Counted from the first letter of the stretch, positions 4,746-11,896 are shown. The stretch: 12,244 nucleotides of DNA from CAIRYW01 sp964555825 (GCA_964555825.1 CAZKTY010000023.1:1-12244), one strand, 5' to 3'. Notes: generated by a model from the sequence alone, not told the origin. Program-made: numbers and translations.

Positions 4746-6647
4746 TTAGGCCTTTGGTTCTTCTTTGAATTCAGCTTCCTTTGCTCCTGAAGTCTCATCT
4801 TTTGGTGCTTCTGGATTTGGGTTTGCATTTGCCTGTTCTGGTCCTGCCTGTTTGCTCATTGCTTCACCTATTTTTGATATCTCAGAAGATAAAGCTGAAG
4901 CTGTCGATCTTATAGCTTCTAGATCTTCTCCTTCCTTTGCTTTAACAAGTGCAGTTTTTTTCTCTTCAACACTTGCTTTCAACTCCGGAGTTATCTTGTC
5001 TCCAAAATCTTTCAGACTTTTTTCTGCTGTGTAAATAAGCTGGTCAGCAAGATTTTTCTCTTCTACAAGAGCTTTGTTCTTTTCATCTGCAGTAGCGTTT
5101 GCTTCAGCATCTTTTTTCATTTTTTCTATATCGTCCTTTGAAAGACCTGAACTTGCTTCTATTCTGATCGATTGTTCTTTACTTGTTGCTTTATCTTTTG
5201 CTTTTACGCTAAGAATACCGTTTGCATCAATGTCAAAAGAAACTTCGATCTGAGGGATTCCTCTTGGGGCTGGTGCAATCCCATCAAGAATAAATCTTCC
5301 TAATGCTTTATTGTCCTTTGCCATAGCTCTTTCTCCTTGAACAATACTTATATCTACTGACGTTTGATTATCTGATGCCGTAGAGAATGTCTGAGATTTT
5401 GATGTTGGGATCGTTGTATTCTTTTCAATAAGTTTTGTTGCCACACCTCCTAATGTCTCGATCCCAAGAGAAAGTGGAATGACATCTAGAAGTAATATAT
5501 CTTTCACTTCCCCACCTAAAATTCCTCCTTGTATTGCAGCTCCAGCTGCAACAACTTCATCAGGGTTAACTGTCATATTCAATTCCTTACCAAAGAAATC
5601 TTTTACAGCTTTTTGAAGGGCGGGCATTCTTGTCTGTCCTCCGACCATAATTATCTCGTTAATGTCTCCAACTTTGAAAGGTGAAGCTTCCATAGCACGT
5701 TTTGTGATCTCCATTGCACGAGTTATGAATTCATTTGAGAGTTCTTCAAGCTTTGCTCTGTTGATCTTGATAAGTAAGTGTCTTGGACCAGAAGAATCAG
5801 AAGTAATGAATGGGATGTTCACTTCGGTCTCAGATGCTGCTGAAAGCTCTATTTTTGCCTTCTCAGCTGACTCATCAAGTCTTTGTAATGCAAGAGCGTC
5901 TGTTCGAACGTCTATGCCAGATTCCTTTTTAAATTCATCTGCAAGATAATTTATGATCTTCTGATCAATGTCTTTTCCTCCAAGATGAGCATCTCCATCT
6001 GTTGATTTTACTTCTATAACATCATCACCTACTTCTAGAATAGAAATATCGAATGTTCCACCTCCAAAGTCGAACACTGCGATTTTTTCATCCTTCTTTT
6101 TATTGAGTCCGTATGCAAGAGCCGCTGCTGTTGGTTCATTGATTATTCTCTTTACATCTAATCCAGCGATCTTTCCTGCATCTTTTGTTGCTTGTCTTTG
6201 TGAGTCGTTGAAATATGCAGGCACTGTTATGACTGCTTCTGTTATTTTTTCTCCTAATTTTGCCTCTGCATCAGTCTTAAGTTTTTGAAGGATCATTGCT
6301 GAGATCTCTTCAGGTCTATACCATTTATTGCTCATTTTAACCTCTATTCCTCCGTTCGCTGATTTTTGAATTTCAAATGGAACTGAGGATCTGTCTTTTT
6401 GTGTGCCAGCTTCATCAAATGTGTGACCAATAAATCTCTTGATCTGATAGATCGTATTTTTTGGATTTGTGACTCCTTGTCTCTTTGCCAAAAGACCGAC
6501 AAGTTTTTCCCCTGTTTTTGATTCTGCAACGATAGATGGAGTTGTTCTTGCTCCTTCTGCGTTCTCAAGTATTCTTGGAGCTCCTCCTTCCATTACAGCG
6601 ACAGCTGAGTTTGTTGTTCCTAGGTCTATACCAATTATTTTTCCCAT
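4746..6647 (-). CDS. dnaK: Chaperone protein DnaK (Hsp70)
   Basis: DnaK is the ATP-driven chaperone that binds exposed hydrophobic segments, working with the DnaJ and GrpE encoded on either side. The 633-residue protein has the normal length and domains. The nucleotide-binding domain opens with GIDLGTTNSAVAV, followed by the phosphate and adenosine motifs INEPTAAALAYG, FDFGGGTFDISIL and VGGQTRMP. Then come the interdomain linker region (EVKDILLLDVIPLSLGIE), the beta-sandwich substrate-binding domain and a helical lid ending in an Ala, Pro and acidic-rich tail (EEPKA). ATG 6647 has no Shine-Dalgarno, only an A-rich run. An inverted repeat at 6697-6735 lies in the 101-base gap upstream. Confidence 0.99.
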   Translation of the reverse strand: MGKIIGIDLGTTNSAVAVMEGGAPRILENAEGARTTPSIVAESKTGEKLVGLLAKRQGVTNPKNTIYQIKRFIGHTFDEAGTQKDRSSVPFEIQKSANGGIEVKMSNKWYRPEEISAMILQKLKTDAEAKLGEKITEAVITVPAYFNDSQRQATKDAGKIAGLDVKRIINEPTAAALAYGLNKKKDEKIAVFDFGGGTFDISILEVGDDVIEVKSTDGDAHLGGKDIDQKIINYLADEFKKESGIDVRTDALALQRLDESAEKAKIELSAASETEVNIPFITSDSSGPRHLLIKINRAKLEELSNEFITRAMEITKRAMEASPFKVGDINEIIMVGGQTRMPALQKAVKDFFGKELNMTVNPDEVVAAGAAIQGGILGGEVKDILLLDVIPLSLGIETLGGVATKLIEKNTTIPTSKSQTFSTASDNQTSVDISIVQGERAMAKDNKALGRFILDGIAPAPRGIPQIEVSFDIDANGILSVKAKDKATSKEQSIRIEASSGLSKDDIEKMKKDAEANATADEKNKALVEEKNLADQLIYTAEKSLKDFGDKITPELKASVEEKKTALVKAKEGEDLEAIRSTASALSSEISKIGEAMSKQAGPEQANANPNPEAPKDETSGAKEAEFKEEPKA

Positions 6648-6696
6648 TTTTTTATTTATTAGTTTTTTAATAGAACAAAATTTTAACTAGAAATAA

Positions 6697-6735
6697 GCTT
6701 TTAGCCCTTAAATAGTTAACTTGGGAACTAAAAGC
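6697..6735 (-). promoter_or_regulatory. Inverted repeat upstream of dnaK
   Basis: GCTTTTAG (6697-6704) and CTAAAAGC (6728-6735) are perfect complements, with CCC (6705-6707) able to pair with GGG (6723-6725) across a two-base bulge. The structure sits about 50 bases before the dnaK start and shortly after the stop of the preceding small gene. It could be a weak terminator or attenuator, or an operator for heat-shock control. It does not match the HrcA/CIRCE consensus. Confidence 0.4.
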
Positions 6736-6748
6736 AAATATCTGAAAG

Positions 6749-7057
6749 CTAGATATTTTTCGCTGGTGCTCTAGGAATAGTGCAATTAAAATATAAAATT
6801 GAATTGTACGGAGAAGGGATTATCTTTGAAGTCTTTTCAACAATTACCTCTTCTATTACTCTTTTGAATTGAGAAAAATTTGGAAGTGCTATAGGAGACT
6901 CTTTTTTGGAAAGGTTCACTGAGACTGGAATAGCAGAAATAACCTTGGCCTTTATTCTTCCAGCCTCTTCATAGACCAAAAAAAGCACTTTGAAATCAAC
7001 ACCTTCTTGGGAAGTGATGATCTTTTCAACAAATTTTGTGCGTGGAACAATTAACAT
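6749..7057 (-). CDS. Unrecognised 102-residue protein between grpE and dnaK
   Basis: The frame is open from a TTG at 7090, but that TTG is part of a TTGACA -35 box and the next bases hold TATAAT, so the ATG at 7057 is the sensible start (MLIVPRTKF...). The product is 102 residues, without Cys near the N-terminus, membrane helix or signal peptide. It reads as a mixed alpha/beta protein: strands such as FKVLFLVYEE and IKAKVISAIPVSV, a helix around FSQFKRVIEEVIVEK, and a Pro-rich C-terminus FNCTIPRAPAKNI. I do not recognise a family. Its place inside the grpE-dnaK-dnaJ cluster suggests a link to the chaperone system or at least shared stress control, but it has what looks like its own promoter. 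No function is assigned. Confidence 0.7.
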   Translation of the reverse strand: MLIVPRTKFVEKIITSQEGVDFKVLFLVYEEAGRIKAKVISAIPVSVNLSKKESPIALPNFSQFKRVIEEVIVEKTSKIIPSPYNSILYFNCTIPRAPAKNI

Positions 7058-7063
7058 TTTTCT

Positions 7064-7090
7064 ATTATACCAAAAATATACACTTGTCAA
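7064..7090 (-). promoter_or_regulatory. Promoter for the small gene between grpE and dnaK
   Basis: On the minus strand TTGACA (7085-7090) and TATAAT (7064-7069) are both perfect boxes, spaced 15 bases, which is short but workable. The box is followed by six bases and then the ATG at 7057, where transcription should start, so the message would be leaderless. The -35 box lies just after the grpE stop codon and may also serve dnaK and dnaJ. Confidence 0.6.
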
Positions 7091-7093
7091 ATA

Positions 7094-7672
7094 TTAATCC
7101 TTATGTTCTCCTTTATACTCTCCAACCTTCACTCTTGGTGCCCTTATTTCTTTTCCATTTAATGTGTATCCTTTTTGAATTACTTCAATAACCATATCTT
7201 CTAGATCTTTATCATGGGTGTGAACATATTCTAAAGCCTCATCTCTCATCGGATCAAATTTTTTACCTTTCGGATCTATTTCTTTAAGACCTTCCTGTTC
7301 AAGGGTCTGTTTGAAATGATTATATATATATTCAACTCCTATTCTCCAATTTTTGTCCACCTTTTCCCATGTTTCCTTATTTGACATTGCCATGTTGAAA
7401 CTTTCGAGTACTGGTATCAATGCATCGATCAATCTTTCTGTAGAATATTTTACTATCTCTTTCCTTTCTTCCTCATCCCTTTTTCGCGCATTAATGAAGT
7501 CTGCTTTATCTCTTTGCCAACCAGCTAAATATTCTTTTTTTTCTTCCTCAAGTCTAGAGATCTTTTCTTTTAGTTTTTTAACAGCTTCTTTAGGGTCCTT
7601 ACCTCCTAATTCCTCGTTATTTTCGGGTTCAATAGTTATATCGTCGTCGTTTTGTTTTGTATCATTGTTCAT
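7094..7672 (-). CDS. grpE: Nucleotide exchange factor GrpE
   Basis: GrpE releases ADP from DnaK and resets its cycle; dnaK lies 0.4 kb downstream. The protein has an acidic, disordered N-terminus, then a long coiled coil (KLKEKISRLEEEKKEYLAGWQRDKAD and on), which is the dimer stalk. The C-terminal beta domain carries the family signature around FDPMRDEALEYV and ends in VIQKGYTLNGKEIRAPRVKVGEY. The frame opens with an ATG at 7681 (195 residues), but that codon touches the likely -10 box (7682-7687), so the ATG at 7672 (192 residues) is more probable. Neither has a Shine-Dalgarno sequence. Confidence 0.95.
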   Translation of the reverse strand: MNNDTKQNDDDITIEPENNEELGGKDPKEAVKKLKEKISRLEEEKKEYLAGWQRDKADFINARKRDEEERKEIVKYSTERLIDALIPVLESFNMAMSNKETWEKVDKNWRIGVEYIYNHFKQTLEQEGLKEIDPKGKKFDPMRDEALEYVHTHDKDLEDMVIEVIQKGYTLNGKEIRAPRVKVGEYKGEHKD

Positions 7673-7681
7673 GTTGTACAT

Positions 7682-7709
7682 ATTTTAAAATATTTTTAAG
7701 GCTTTGCAA
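7682..7709 (-). promoter_or_regulatory. Possible promoter for grpE
   Basis: TTGCAA (7704-7709) and TAAAAT (7682-7687) lie 16 bases apart on the minus strand, 4/6 and 5/6 matches to consensus. A 14-base AT palindrome (7680-7693) overlaps the -10 box and could be an operator or mere AT bias. The site lies just after the ribosomal operon terminator, where a new promoter is expected. Confidence 0.4.
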
Positions 7710-7733
7710 GAGTTCTAAATTTTGTAACTAATT

Positions 7734-7757
7734 AAAATCCCTCTTTCGAGGGATTTT
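7734..7757 (-). terminator. Terminator of the ribosomal protein/rpoA operon
   Basis: On the minus strand AAAATCCCTC and GAGGGATTTT form a perfect 10-bp stem closed by a GAAA tetraloop (a stable GNRA type). It starts four bases past the rpsI stop codon, and the 3' arm ends in TTTT and continues AATTAG. This separates the ribosomal operon from grpE. Confidence 0.8.
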
Positions 7758-7761
7758 AGGA

Positions 7762-8157
7762 TTAACGTTTTGACCACTGAGGAGCCTTGCGGGCTTTCTT
7801 GAGACCGAACTTACGTCTTTCTTTTGAACGAGAGTCTCTTCTTAGCATACCTTCTTTCTTAAGTGTTCCTCTTACTTGGGAATCATTCTCAACTAGAGCT
7901 CTTGAAATACCTAGACGAATAGCTTCTGCTTGTGATGAGATACCTCCGCCTGAAACCTTTGCTGAAACATGTATCTTTAGATCAAGTTTCTTGATAGGAC
8001 TTTCTACTACATGTTGCAATTCTTTTACTGGAAAATATTCTGCAAGAGATAGATCGTTTATAGAAAAACCTGATTTATCAAAAGAGATCCTAACTCTTGC
8101 GACTGAAGTCTTTCTTCTTCCGACAGCTTCGATGTATTTGTTTGCTTTTACGGTCAT
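7762..8157 (-). CDS. rpsI: 30S ribosomal protein S9
   Basis: S9 binds the head of the small subunit and its basic C-terminal tail reaches the P-site tRNA. The 131-residue protein shows the family start (YIEAVGRRKTSVARVRI), the central GGGISSQAEAIRLGISRALV and the basic end RRDSRSKERRKFGLKKARKA finishing in SKR, the tail that contacts tRNA. It follows rplM with a one-base gap, the usual bacterial L13-S9 pair, and is the last gene before the terminator. No Shine-Dalgarno is seen. Confidence 0.99.
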   Translation of the reverse strand: MTVKANKYIEAVGRRKTSVARVRISFDKSGFSINDLSLAEYFPVKELQHVVESPIKKLDLKIHVSAKVSGGGISSQAEAIRLGISRALVENDSQVRGTLKKEGMLRRDSRSKERRKFGLKKARKAPQWSKR

Positions 8158-8158
8158 A

Positions 8159-8503
8159 TTAGTCAGTTATTTTTAAATTCTTTATCATTATTGACCTTAA
8201 TTTGTTCTTAGGAAGCATTCCATAAACAGCAACTTTGATTATCTCAGCCATACCCTTCTTTGCTTTAACTGATTCTAAAGTTTCCAATTTAAGACCTCCT
8301 GGGTATCCAGAATAAGTGTGATGAGTTGATTCCTTTAATTTTTTGTCAGTCACAGTAAGTTTTGAAGCATTTTCGACAGTAACTTTTACTGCTGAAACAT
8401 TGTTTCTTGCGAATTCAGGGTTTGACTTACCCATAAGAAGACTTGCAACTTCTGTCGCTATCCTACCAATTTTTTTTCCTGTTGCGTCAATTTTGTATTG
8501 CAT
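8159..8503 (-). CDS. rplM: 50S ribosomal protein L13 (short form)
   Basis: L13 is an early-assembly protein of the large subunit. The core is clear: IDATGKKIGRIATEVASLL, HHTYSGYPGGLK and AVYGMLPKNKLRS, the last being the RNA-binding region. At 114 residues it is much shorter than the roughly 142 of typical L13. It begins at the conserved DATGK segment, lacking the normal N-terminal strand, and stops right after the conserved core (NLKITD) without the C-terminal extension. The gap to rplQ upstream is four bases, so the short N-terminus is not a missed start. The short form fits ribosome trimming in small-genome bacteria. Confidence 0.97.
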   Translation of the reverse strand: MQYKIDATGKKIGRIATEVASLLMGKSNPEFARNNVSAVKVTVENASKLTVTDKKLKESTHHTYSGYPGGLKLETLESVKAKKGMAEIIKVAVYGMLPKNKLRSIMIKNLKITD

Positions 8504-8507
8504 ATAT

Positions 8508-8861
8508 TTAATCTATGAATTCAATTCTTGCCATTGATGCGGCATCTTTTAATCTTTTTGGAAGTTTGATTATTCTTGTATAACCGCCATTCCTTCCTTC
8601 AAATTTTTTCCCGAATTCAGTAACGATCTTTTCAGCCATTTTCTTACTTCCAAGTTTTGCCTCAATGACTCTCTTAGCACCAATGTTATTCTTCTTAGCC
8701 TGAGTTACGATTTTTTCGATCATAGGTCTAAGTACTTTTGCTTTTGCTTCAGTTGTCTTGATAGATCTTTGATCAACTAGGGCAACTACAAGACTTTTCA
8801 TAAGGCCAGCTCTGACTTTTCTTGATCTATTGAATTTTTTTGTTTTGCTTCCGTGTCTCAT
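8508..8861 (-). CDS. rplQ: 50S ribosomal protein L17
   Basis: L17 sits near the peptide exit tunnel of the large subunit. The 117-residue protein has the family N-terminus (MRHG, then SRKVRAGLMKSLVVAL) and ends GGYTRIIKLPKRLKDAASMARIEFI, the conserved C-terminal block. It lies six bases behind rpoA, the normal bacterial order. No Shine-Dalgarno is visible before ATG 8861, which is preceded by an A/T-rich run. Confidence 0.99.
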   Translation of the reverse strand: MRHGSKTKKFNRSRKVRAGLMKSLVVALVDQRSIKTTEAKAKVLRPMIEKIVTQAKKNNIGAKRVIEAKLGSKKMAEKIVTEFGKKFEGRNGGYTRIIKLPKRLKDAASMARIEFID

Positions 8862-8867
8862 TTTATT

Positions 8868-9821
8868 TTATTTAAGCTCCATTCCGAGTCCTTTTAGTAT
8901 TGTCTTTATTTCTTTGATACCTTTTGTTCCTAGTCCATCAATTTCAGAAAGATCTTTCTCTTTCTTTCTTGCTAGACCACCGATAGTTCTGATATTTGCA
9001 CTGATCAAAGCATTGATAGTTCTTTGTGACATATCAGCTGATTCAATACGTGTTTTCATCAACTCGTCTACTTCTTCCTTATTAACAGAAGATTTTTCTT
9101 CTGGTTTTTTTACTTCCTCTTCTTCCTCCTCGATAAAACCAACAATAGCTTTAAGCTGTTCTATACTGATCCTGATCGATTTTTCCAAAGCTTCACGAGG
9201 TGTGATACTTCCGTCTGTCTCAATGAAGATCCTTAATTTGTTGAAGTCGGTGCGATTACCTACACGCATATTCTCTACATCATATCCAACTCTTCTTATT
9301 GGGCTGAAAATAGCATCAAGTGCAATCGTTCCAATTTCAACTCTCTCCTTTTGAATGACCTCTTTTGCAAGATATCCAAGTCCTTTCTCTATACTGATCT
9401 CCATGTCTAATTCAGTTGTTTTTTCTGTGATCTCAGCTATGAAGTGGTCTGGATTCATTACTTCAACCTGTCCAGGAAGTTTGATATCACTAGCGGTCAC
9501 TTTTTTATCACCCTTGACCTGAAGTCTTAGGATCTGAGGTTCATCGGTCAACATATGGAATCTTACTTTTTTAAGGTTCAGAATGATCGCAACAACGTCT
9601 TCTTTAACTCCTTTAATAGAAGAAAATTCATGACTTACTCCTTTTATTTTGATCGAAGTGATAGCTGCTCCTTCAATTGAAGAAAGAACTATTCTTCTTA
9701 GTGAGTTTCCTAAAGTATGTCCATATCCAGGATAAAGTCCGTCAATTTCATAGATACCAGAAATAGCATCCTCTTTGATCACTTTTGGTTTTGATGGCAC
9801 TAAAATCTTTGTATTTGACAT
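8868..9821 (-). CDS. rpoA: DNA-directed RNA polymerase subunit alpha
   Basis: Alpha dimerises to nucleate RNA polymerase assembly and its C-terminal domain binds DNA and activators. The 317-residue protein has both parts. The N-terminal domain includes GYGHTLGNSLRRIVLSS and EGAAITSIKIKGVSHEF (dimer interface), and FSPIRRVGYDVE follows further on. A highly acidic linker (FIEEEEEEVKKPEEK) precedes the helix-hairpin-helix C-terminal domain (IRTIGGLARKKEKDLSEIDG to the end). It is placed between rpsD and rplQ as in most bacteria, and has its own consensus promoter in the 74-base gap upstream. Confidence 0.99.
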   Translation of the reverse strand: MSNTKILVPSKPKVIKEDAISGIYEIDGLYPGYGHTLGNSLRRIVLSSIEGAAITSIKIKGVSHEFSSIKGVKEDVVAIILNLKKVRFHMLTDEPQILRLQVKGDKKVTASDIKLPGQVEVMNPDHFIAEITEKTTELDMEISIEKGLGYLAKEVIQKERVEIGTIALDAIFSPIRRVGYDVENMRVGNRTDFNKLRIFIETDGSITPREALEKSIRISIEQLKAIVGFIEEEEEEVKKPEEKSSVNKEEVDELMKTRIESADMSQRTINALISANIRTIGGLARKKEKDLSEIDGLGTKGIKEIKTILKGLGMELK

Positions 9822-9862
9822 AAATTTTATTTATTTGTTATTTATATGAAAATTAATAAAAA

Positions 9863-9891
9863 ATTATAACTTAAATTTAATAATTTGGCAA
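9863..9891 (-). promoter_or_regulatory. Internal promoter upstream of rpoA
   Basis: On the minus strand TTGCCA (9886-9891) and a perfect TATAAT (9863-9868) are separated by exactly 17 bases. Transcription would start near 9856, leaving a leader of about 35 bases before the rpoA ATG. It lies in the widest gap of the operon and would let rpoA, rplQ, rplM and rpsI be made independently of the upstream genes. Confidence 0.6.
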
Positions 9892-9895
9892 CTCT

Positions 9896-10495
9896 CTATC
9901 TTCTATAAAACTCAAACACTGAAGATAGGTCAAATAGTTCCTGAATTGGATCATAATGAGGCAAAGCGTAAACAGAAGCTTCTTTGCTCTTTAGATCTAC
10001 TGTGATCCAATTTGATTTTGCAGCATTCTTTATCTTTTCCTCAACATTTATAAAAGCTGTCTTTGCAGCACTCTCCTTTCTGATCGAAACAATGTCTCCT
10101 TTCTCTACATTGAATGATGGAATATTAACTTTCTTTCCGTTAACTTTGATATGACCGTGAGATACAAACTGTCTTGCTTGTCTTCTTGTATCAGCAAAAC
10201 CTGATCTGTACACAACGTTATCAAGTCTCTGTTCTAGCATTTGATATAGACCTTCGTTTTGAGCTGTTCCTTTCTTTAGAGAAGCTTTAACATAATTCTT
10301 AAATTGTTTGTCTGTAATTCCATATACAAATCTAGCTTTCTGTTTTTCAAGTAACTGTGCACCAAAACCTGTCTTCTGTCTTGAAAACTTTGTTTTCTTT
10401 CTTTCTGCACGAGCTTGGTATTTAGCACCTTGAGTTTTCTCAAAGATTCCTGCTCCAAGTCTTCTTGCTATTTTGTATTTTGGTCCTATTTTCAT
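9896..10495 (-). CDS. rpsD: 30S ribosomal protein S4
   Basis: S4 nucleates assembly of the 5' domain of 16S rRNA. The 199-residue protein begins with GPKYKIARRLG and carries the S4 RNA-binding domain at about 95-160: RLDNVVYRSGFADTRRQARQ, VSHGHIKVNGKKVNIPS. It has no cysteine at all, so it is the zinc-free form. The start is a little shortened, lacking the usual first residues before GPK. It ends in the expected aromatic/Arg tail (FEFYRR). It follows rpsK and precedes rpoA. An AGGA 13 bases ahead of the ATG is too far for a convincing ribosome binding site. Confidence 0.99.
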   Translation of the reverse strand: MKIGPKYKIARRLGAGIFEKTQGAKYQARAERKKTKFSRQKTGFGAQLLEKQKARFVYGITDKQFKNYVKASLKKGTAQNEGLYQMLEQRLDNVVYRSGFADTRRQARQFVSHGHIKVNGKKVNIPSFNVEKGDIVSIRKESAAKTAFINVEEKIKNAAKSNWITVDLKSKEASVYALPHYDPIQELFDLSSVFEFYRR

Positions 10496-10548
10496 TTTAA
10501 ACTTTAAATCCTGATTTTTTAAATTCCTATATATTAAACAAATTCCAC

Positions 10549-10980
10549 CTAGACTCTTCTTGGCTTAGGTGGTTTTGGTCCATTGTGTGGAACAGGTGTC
10601 ATATCTTTGATAGAGGTAATCTCAAAAGATCCTTTAGAAATAAAACCTCTGATAGATGACTCTCTTCCTGATCCTACTCCTTTTACTACAACTGCGATCT
10701 GTCTCATCCCCATGGCAACTGCTTTTTCTCCAAGCACTTCACCAACTTTTGCAGCTGCAAAAGGGGTTCCTTTTTTTGCTCCTCTGAAGCCCATGTTTCC
10801 GCTTGATCCCCAAGCTAAAGCATTACCTTTGCTGTCAGAGAGAGTAAGAATAGTATTGTTATAGGTAGACTTAATACTAAGAGTACCGCTGTCTACTCTT
10901 CTTTTAGAAATTGAGGTTCCAGACTGCTTTGAGTCCTTTCCTGCGTTATCTTCTTTTTTTACAATTCGTTTTTTTCCCAT
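10549..10980 (-). CDS. rpsK: 30S ribosomal protein S11
   Basis: S11 lies in the platform of the small subunit and contacts mRNA near the E site. The 143-residue protein has a Lys-rich N-terminal extension of about 25 residues, then the conserved body: STYNNTILTLSDSKGN, WGSSGNMGFRGAKKGTPFAA, GSGRESSIRGF and ITSIKDMTPVPHNGPKPPKPRR. It lies nine bases behind rpsM and shows no Shine-Dalgarno. Confidence 0.99.
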   Translation of the reverse strand: MGKKRIVKKEDNAGKDSKQSGTSISKRRVDSGTLSIKSTYNNTILTLSDSKGNALAWGSSGNMGFRGAKKGTPFAAAKVGEVLGEKAVAMGMRQIAVVVKGVGSGRESSIRGFISKGSFEITSIKDMTPVPHNGPKPPKPRRV

Positions 10981-10989
10981 ATTAAAATA

Positions 10990-11367
10990 TTATTTCTTAT
11001 CAGCCTTCTTTCTTCCACTACCCATAGTCTTCTTTGCACCCTTAAGTGTTCGGGCATTGGTCTTTGTTCTTTGTCCTCTTACAGGAAGTCTTCTTGTGTG
11101 TCTGACACCTCTGTAGCATTTTATTTCCTTAAGTCTTTTTATGTTTGAAGAGACCTCTCTTTTTAGATCTCCTTCCAACTTGAAGGATTCGATGATCTTT
11201 CTGATGTTGTTTTCTTCTTCTGTTGAAAGTTCTGTAGCTCTTCTTTCACCTCCTATCTTAGCTTTTTTAAGTATAGCTGTTGCTCTTGATCTTCCAATCC
11301 CAAAAACCGCTGTTAAAGCGATATCCATTCTTTTATTTTCTGGTATTGTGATTCCTAAAACTCTCAT
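10990..11367 (-). CDS. rpsM: 30S ribosomal protein S13
   Basis: S13 is in the head of the small subunit and forms bridges to the large subunit. The 125-residue protein shows RVLGITIPENKRMDIALTAV, FGIGRSRATAIL (helix-two-turn-helix region) and the C-terminal signature GVRHTRRLPVRGQRTKTNAR followed by a basic tail. Its ATG overlaps the TAA of rpmJ by one base (TAATG), indicating translational coupling. An AAGGA directly before it is spaced too closely to be optimal. Confidence 0.99.
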   Translation of the reverse strand: MRVLGITIPENKRMDIALTAVFGIGRSRATAILKKAKIGGERRATELSTEEENNIRKIIESFKLEGDLKREVSSNIKRLKEIKCYRGVRHTRRLPVRGQRTKTNARTLKGAKKTMGSGRKKADKK

Positions 11368-11483
11368 TATCCTTGTCTTTGATTATGTCTCTTATCAGCT
11401 TTACAGACTACCCTAACAACACCGTCTCTTTTGACGACAATACATTTTGGGCACATTTTTTTGACTGATGCTTTGACTCTCAT
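11367..11483 (-). CDS. rpmJ: 50S ribosomal protein L36
   Basis: This gene encodes 38 residues: MRVKASVKKMCPKCIVVKRD, then a GVVRVVCKADKRHN segment and a QRQG end. That is the classical L36, with zinc ligands C11, C14, C27 and H33 in the C-x2-C-x12-C-x5-H pattern. L36 is a late-assembling large-subunit protein. The intact cysteines and histidine show the zinc-binding form. It is the first gene after the operon promoter, and its stop overlaps the start of rpsM. An AAGGAAGA lies too far upstream of the ATG to be an ordinary ribosome binding site. Confidence 0.98.
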   Translation of the reverse strand: MRVKASVKKMCPKCIVVKRDGVVRVVCKADKRHNQRQG

Positions 11484-11534
11484 AATTTTAATTAAATCTT
11501 CCTTATTTCAACCCCGTTTTACCCTTTATGAGGC

Positions 11535-11569
11535 TACTATACGATCGCTGAAATAAAAAAAATATAGTA
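11535..11569 (-). promoter_or_regulatory. Possible 5'-terminal stem-loop of the rpmJ operon mRNA
   Basis: TACTATA (11535-11541) and TATAGTA (11563-11569) are complementary. The promoter at 11576-11604 predicts transcription to begin near 11569, so the outer arm would be the very first bases of the message. A stem at the 5' end can protect RNA from decay. The stem is AT-rich with a 21-base loop, so stability is doubtful. Confidence 0.25.
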
Positions 11570-11575
11570 AGCACA

Positions 11576-11604
11576 AATATAACAGAGGAGCCCTTAAAAG
11601 TCAA
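11576..11604 (-). promoter_or_regulatory. Promoter of the rpmJ-rpsI ribosomal operon
   Basis: On the minus strand TTGACT (11599-11604) and TATATT (11576-11581) are 17 bases apart, each 5/6 to consensus, with a TG one base before the -10 (extended -10). It lies in the 135-base gap after infA and drives rpmJ, rpsM, rpsK, rpsD and onward, with a leader of about 86 bases. Confidence 0.65.
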
Positions 11605-11618
11605 AGGCTATTCAATTG

Positions 11619-11831
11619 TTAATATCTGCGTACTATTCTCGCTTTACCTCCATATGGTTCTTTTTCTAAACCAACCTTGTCTCCAATGAGAACTCGAATC
11701 CTGTTCAGTTTCATCCTTCCGGCTAGATAAGCAAGTATTACTTCTCCTCCTTCAAGTTCAACTCTAAATAGTGTATCAGGCAAAGCCTCTACGACTACTC
11801 CAGGTGTTATTTCTTTCTCTTGTTTACTCAT
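11619..11831 (-). CDS. infA: Translation initiation factor IF-1
   Basis: IF-1 binds the A site of the 30S subunit during initiation. The 70-residue protein is a single S1-like OB fold with the family pattern GVVVEALPDTLFRVELEGGEVILAYLAGRMKLNRIRVLIGDKV in its body and an end RIVRRY. The length is normal. It precedes rpmJ and rpsM as in most bacteria, but a 135-base gap with a new promoter separates it from them. There is no Shine-Dalgarno before ATG 11831. A TAAAAT box about 18 bases upstream of the start may be its -10. Confidence 0.98.
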   Translation of the reverse strand: MSKQEKEITPGVVVEALPDTLFRVELEGGEVILAYLAGRMKLNRIRVLIGDKVGLEKEPYGGKARIVRRY

Positions 11832-11896
11832 TGAAAGGTATGCTAAGCATTTTACATTGTTTATATTTTAAAGCAAGCCTCATACGTGAAAATAGT

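Noticed and set aside
6697..6735. CIRCE operator for HrcA before dnaK
   Set aside because: The arms share TTAG/CTAA ends only; the TTAGCACTC-N9-GAGTGCTAA pattern is not there.
8830..9354. 174-codon plus-strand frame opposite rpoA
   Set aside because: It is antisense to rpoA, Ser/Leu/Ile-rich as expected from the reverse of a Lys/Glu-rich gene, and has no family signature.
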